From positions 1 to 8,974 of the forward strand of contig JBKPSJ010000300.1 of NCBI GenBank assembly GCA_046765875.1: a stretch of DNA of 8,974 bases, given 5' to 3'. Shown here in pieces: positions 6,567 to 8,974 of this stretch. The position numbers were made by a program, and so were the translations under genes. The stretch comes from DASRHY01 sp046765875. Lineage in GTDB: Bacteria > Actinomycetota > Actinomycetes > Propionibacteriales > Kribbellaceae. How positions within the stretch are numbered: position 1 is the first letter of the stretch; each line of letters starts with the position of its first letter. Under the pieces are notes generated by a model. That model had not been told where the DNA came from, searched no databases, and saw only the letters and a list, made by a program, of their open reading frames with translations.

Positions 6567-7958
6567 GTGACCGAGTCCCCAAGCCCTGACCGTACGTCAT
6601 ACGACATCGTTGTCCTCGGCGGCGGCAGCGGCGGGTACGCGACCGCACTGCGGGCCGCGACGCTCGGGATGGACGTCGCGCTGGTCGAGAAGGACAAGGT
6701 CGGCGGCACCTGCCTGCACCGCGGCTGCATCCCGACCAAGGCGATCCTGCACGCCGCCGAGGTGGCCGACGCGGCCCGCGAGGGCGAGCAGTTCGGGGTC
6801 AAGTCCAGCGTCGAGGGCGTCGACATGGGCGGCGTCAACAAATACAAGGACGGCGTGGTCGACCGGCTGTTCAAGGGCCTGGTCGGCCAGATCAAGCACC
6901 GCGGCATCACCGTGATCGAGGGCGAGGGCCGGCTCACCGCCCCGACGACGGTGGAGGTCGGCGGTACGAGGTACACCGCGAAGAACGTCGTTCTCGCCTC
7001 CGGCTCGTACTCGAAGTCGCTGCCAGGGCTGGACATCGACGGCAACCGGGTGATCGCCAGCGAGCACGCACTCACACTGGACCGCGTACCGGAGTCCGCA
7101 GTTGTGCTGGGCGGCGGCGTGATCGGCGTCGAGTTCGCGAGTGCGTGGACCTCGTTCGGGACCAAGGTGACGATCGTCGAGGCCCTGCCGAACCTGGTGC
7201 CGGCCGAGGACGCCGAATCCAGCAAGACGCTCGAGCGGGCGTTCCGGCGGCGCAAGATCGCCTTCAAGACGGGTACGCCGTTCGAATCGGTCGAGACCAC
7301 GGACTCGGGCGTACGGGTCACCGTCCACGGCGGCGAGGTGATCGAGGCCGAACTGCTGCTCGTTGCGGTCGGGCGCGGCCCGAACACGGCCGGGCTCGGG
7401 TACGAGGAAGTCGGCGTCACCGTCGATCGCGGCTTCGTCATCACAGACGAGCGGATGCGGACCAGCGTCCCCGGGGTGTACGCCGTCGGCGACATCGTTC
7501 CGGGCCTCCAGCTCGCGCACCGCGGCTTCCAGCAGGGCATCTTCGTCGCCGAGGAGATCGCCGGGCTGAACCCCGCCGTGATCGACGAGACCGGCATCCC
7601 GCGGGTGACGTACTGCGAGCCCGAGGTCGCGTCGGTCGGGCTGACCGAGGCCGCGGCGCGGGAGAAGTACGGCGACGTCGAGACCCTCAACTACAACCTC
7701 GGCGGCAACGGCAGGAGCCAGATCCTCAAGACGACCGGTTTCGTCAAGCTGGTGCGGGTCCCCGACGGCCCGGTGGTCGGCATCCATATGGTCGGCGCGC
7801 GGGTCGGCGAGCTCATCGGGGAGGCGCAGCTGATCTACAACTGGGAGGCGTTCCCGGCCGACGTCGCGCAGCTGGTGCACATGCACCCGACCCAGAACGA
7901 GGCCCTCGGCGAGGCCCATATGGCGCTGGCCGGCAAGCCCCTCCATTTCCACGACTGA
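6567..7958 (+). CDS. lpd: Dihydrolipoamide dehydrogenase (E3)
   Basis: FAD-dependent flavoprotein that reoxidises dihydrolipoyl groups and reduces NAD+, serving the pyruvate and 2-oxoglutarate dehydrogenase complexes and the glycine cleavage system. 463 residues, standard length. FAD-binding GGGSGGYATALRAATLG is at 18-34. The redox-active disulfide is in GGTCLHRGCIPTK with Cys49 and Cys54. The NAD-binding fold has VLGGGVIGVEFASAW (third-domain GxGxxG type). The second FAD contact is YAVGDIVPGLQLAHRG. The C-terminal catalytic pair is His440 and Glu445 in HPTQNE. The start is GTG 6567, backed by GGAGGAG at 6556-6562, 4 nt upstream. Divergent from the 104-residue gene. The E2 gene follows after 77 bp, so co-transcription is likely. 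The motifs fit lipoamide dehydrogenase rather than glutathione or mercuric reductase: CxxxxC with HPTxxE, and no extra N-terminal domain. Confidence 0.97.
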   Translation: MTESPSPDRTSYDIVVLGGGSGGYATALRAATLGMDVALVEKDKVGGTCLHRGCIPTKAILHAAEVADAAREGEQFGVKSSVEGVDMGGVNKYKDGVVDRLFKGLVGQIKHRGITVIEGEGRLTAPTTVEVGGTRYTAKNVVLASGSYSKSLPGLDIDGNRVIASEHALTLDRVPESAVVLGGGVIGVEFASAWTSFGTKVTIVEALPNLVPAEDAESSKTLERAFRRRKIAFKTGTPFESVETTDSGVRVTVHGGEVIEAELLLVAVGRGPNTAGLGYEEVGVTVDRGFVITDERMRTSVPGVYAVGDIVPGLQLAHRGFQQGIFVAEEIAGLNPAVIDETGIPRVTYCEPEVASVGLTEAAAREKYGDVETLNYNLGGNGRSQILKTTGFVKLVRVPDGPVVGIHMVGARVGELIGEAQLIYNWEAFPADVAQLVHMHPTQNEALGEAHMALAGKPLHFHD

Positions 7959-8035
7959 CCGGTGGCGGCGCCTGGCGGCGCTACGAGGCTAGGCTGGCCC
8001 GAGACTGACGAGACGACGAAGGAGCATCCACCGTC
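7959..8035 (+). promoter_or_regulatory. lpd-E2 intergenic region with a weak -10-like box
   Basis: TAGGCT at 7990-7995 fits TANNNT, but no good -35 is present, so a separate E2 promoter is uncertain. No hairpin with a T-run is seen, which favours read-through from lpd. A 9-bp direct repeat TGGCGGCGC occurs at 7963-7971 and 7973-7981. AAGGAG at 8019-8024 is the ribosome site for ATG 8036, 11 nt away. Confidence 0.25.
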
Positions 8036-8974
8036 ATGCCGACCTCCGTATCACTGCCGGCCCTTGGCGAGAGCGTCACCGAAGGCACCGTCACGCGCTG
8101 GCTCAAGCAGGTCGGCGACGCGGTGGCCGTCGACGAGCCGCTGCTGGAGGTGTCGACCGACAAGGTGGACACCGAGATCCCGTCACCGGTCGCGGGTACC
8201 CTGCTGGAGATCAAGGTCTCCGAGGACGAGACCGTCGAGGTCGGCGCGGAGCTCGCGGTCATCGGTGAGGCAGGCGAGGGCGGCGGACCTGCTCCGGCCC
8301 AAGACCAGCCGGCCGCGCAGGAAGCTCCGCAGGCCCAGCCGGAGCCGGAGCAGCAGGAGGCTCCGCAGGCCCAGCCGGAGCCGGAGCAGCAGGAAGCTCC
8401 GGAGCCCGAGCCGGCCCAGCAGGAGGAAGCCCCTCAGCCTGCGCAGGCTCAGGCTCAGCAGGAGCAAGAGCCACAGCCTGAGCCGGCCCCGGAGGAGCAG
8501 CCCGAGCCCGCGGTGTCTTCGGATGGCAGTGGTACACCGGTGACCCTCCCGGCGCTTGGCGAGAGCGTCACCGAGGGCACGGTCACCCGGTGGCTCAAGC
8601 AGGTCGGCGAGCCGGTCGCGGTCGACGAGCCGCTGCTGGAGGTGTCGACCGACAAGGTGGACACCGAGATCCCGTCACCGGTCGCCGGCACCCTGCTGGA
8701 GATCAAGGTCGCCGAGGACGAGACAGTCGAGGTCGGTACCGAACTGGCGGTCATCGGCGGAGCGGGTGCGGCCCCGGCCCAGCAGCCGTCCGCGCCGGAA
8801 CCGACCGCGCAGACCTCGCAGCCCGCCCAGGCCGAGCAGCCGTCGGCGCCCGAGCCGGCCGCAGCGCAGCCCTCCTACCAGCCCGCGTCGCAGCCGGCTT
8901 CGGCACCCGCGGCCGCGCCACAGCAGGCACCGGCCGCCGTCCAGGCGCCGTCGGCACTGACCGGCAGCCCGAAC
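8036..8974 (+). CDS. sucB: Dihydrolipoamide acyltransferase E2 with two lipoyl domains (partial, C-terminus beyond the right edge)
   Basis: Core subunit of a 2-oxo acid dehydrogenase complex; its lipoyl arms carry acyl groups from E1 to coenzyme A and are reoxidised by Lpd. 313 residues are visible and open to the edge. Lipoyl domain 1 spans about 3-78 with the lipoylated Lys43 in STDKVDTE. A Pro/Ala/Gln/Glu-rich linker (79-168) holds 12-residue repeats. Lipoyl domain 2 spans about 167-242 with Lys207 in the same motif, and a Pro/Ala/Gln-rich linker starts at about 243. The E1/E3-binding domain and the catalytic domain (HxxxDG) are off the window. Two lipoyl domains and this linker fit the actinobacterial E2 usually annotated sucB. 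In Mycobacterium tuberculosis the related DlaT (Rv2215) serves pyruvate dehydrogenase, so an aceF/dlaT role is as likely as a succinyltransferase one. Follows lpd by 77 bp. Confidence 0.94.
   Translation, partial: MPTSVSLPALGESVTEGTVTRWLKQVGDAVAVDEPLLEVSTDKVDTEIPSPVAGTLLEIKVSEDETVEVGAELAVIGEAGEGGGPAPAQDQPAAQEAPQAQPEPEQQEAPQAQPEPEQQEAPEPEPAQQEEAPQPAQAQAQQEQEPQPEPAPEEQPEPAVSSDGSGTPVTLPALGESVTEGTVTRWLKQVGEPVAVDEPLLEVSTDKVDTEIPSPVAGTLLEIKVAEDETVEVGTELAVIGGAGAAPAQQPSAPEPTAQTSQPAQAEQPSAPEPAAAQPSYQPASQPASAPAAAPQQAPAAVQAPSALTGSPN
8048..8266 (+). repeat. Lipoyl-domain duplication, copy 1 (E2 residues 5-77)
   Basis: Matches copy 2 at 8540-8758 without gaps at an offset of 492 bp (164 codons). The proteins differ at 5 of 73 positions (S6T, D28E, A29P, S62A, A71T). 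Bases 8129-8193 are identical to 8621-8685 over 65 bp, including the lipoyl-lysine codon (8162-8164). Confidence 0.95.
8321..8422 (+). repeat. 36-bp tandem repeats encoding the E2 linker
   Basis: Unit 1 (8321-8356) and unit 2 (8357-8392) differ at one base, a silent GAA/GAG change, and each encodes EAPQAQPEPEQQ. A shorter diverged unit (8393-8422) encodes EAPEPEPAQQ. The reading frame is kept, so repeat number can change linker length without breaking the protein. Confidence 0.9.
8540..8758 (+). repeat. Lipoyl-domain duplication, copy 2 (E2 residues 169-241)
   Basis: Second copy of the lipoyl domain, with lipoyl-lysine codon at 8654-8656. Outside the 65-bp identical block the differences from copy 1 are mostly third-codon changes, as expected under protein-level selection. 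The sharp edges of the identical block suggest later homogenisation of an older duplication. Confidence 0.95.

Noticed and set aside
6597..7952. 451-codon open frame antisense to lpd
   Set aside because: Shadow of lpd, rich in Asp, Arg and His with no membrane, signal or domain pattern.
7963..7981. Duplicate TGGCGGCGC as a regulatory repeat
   Set aside because: Short GC-only direct repeat, easily produced by chance or slippage in this base composition.
8321..8422. CRISPR-like array from regular 36-bp repeats
   Set aside because: Units are tandem with no unique spacers, lie in frame inside the E2 gene, and encode a normal linker.

Overview
The window looks like chromosomal DNA of a high-G+C actinobacterium (about two-thirds G+C by eye). 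Evidence for this is GTG starts, sparse AT-rich patches, frequent GTAC/CGTAC codon pairs, a Pro/Ala/Gln-rich linker in the E2 protein, and a gene order that, from memory, resembles the gcvT-pepB-...-dlaT neighbourhood of Mycobacterium tuberculosis. The order Propionibacteriales is possible, but I cannot fix the genus. I see no tRNA, rRNA, CRISPR array, insertion sequence, phage gene or integration site, so this reads as ordinary core genome.

Layout. (1) Bases 1-1803, minus strand: two genes of a peptide/nickel-type ABC importer, an OppC/DppC-like permease followed after 41 bp by a family 5 substrate-binding lipoprotein that runs off the left edge. (2) Bases 1928-3034, minus strand: gcvT, the aminomethyltransferase of the glycine cleavage system, with a candidate terminator behind it and a candidate leaderless promoter in front. 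(3) Bases 3035-3159: divergent promoter region. (4) Bases 3160-4656, plus strand: pepA, an M17 leucyl aminopeptidase with all metal ligands and catalytic residues, followed by a hairpin plus T-run. (5) Bases 4734-6173, plus strand: a DHA2-type major facilitator drug exporter. It meets tail to tail, with an 8-bp overlap, (6) a 104-residue protein of unknown function on the minus strand (6166-6480). (7) Bases 6481-6566: divergent intergenic region with two inverted repeats. (8) Bases 6567-7958, plus strand: lpd, dihydrolipoamide dehydrogenase (E3). (9) Bases 8036 to the right edge, plus strand: the start of an actinobacterial E2 dihydrolipoamide acyltransferase with two almost identical lipoyl domains.

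How the genes fit together. Lpd and the E2 protein are two of the three components of the pyruvate and 2-oxoglutarate dehydrogenase complexes. Lpd also reoxidises the lipoyl group of the glycine cleavage H protein, on which GcvT acts, so gcvT, lpd and the E2 gene share lipoyl chemistry. pepA (peptide turnover) and the ABC importer (peptide uptake) have a looser link through amino-acid supply. The MFS pump and the 104-residue protein have no proven link to the rest.

The most notable points are the unknown 104-residue protein beside lpd, the 65-bp perfect repeat inside the E2 gene, the 36-bp repeats in its linker, and several candidate leaderless promoters. Nothing here is clearly an undescribed system.
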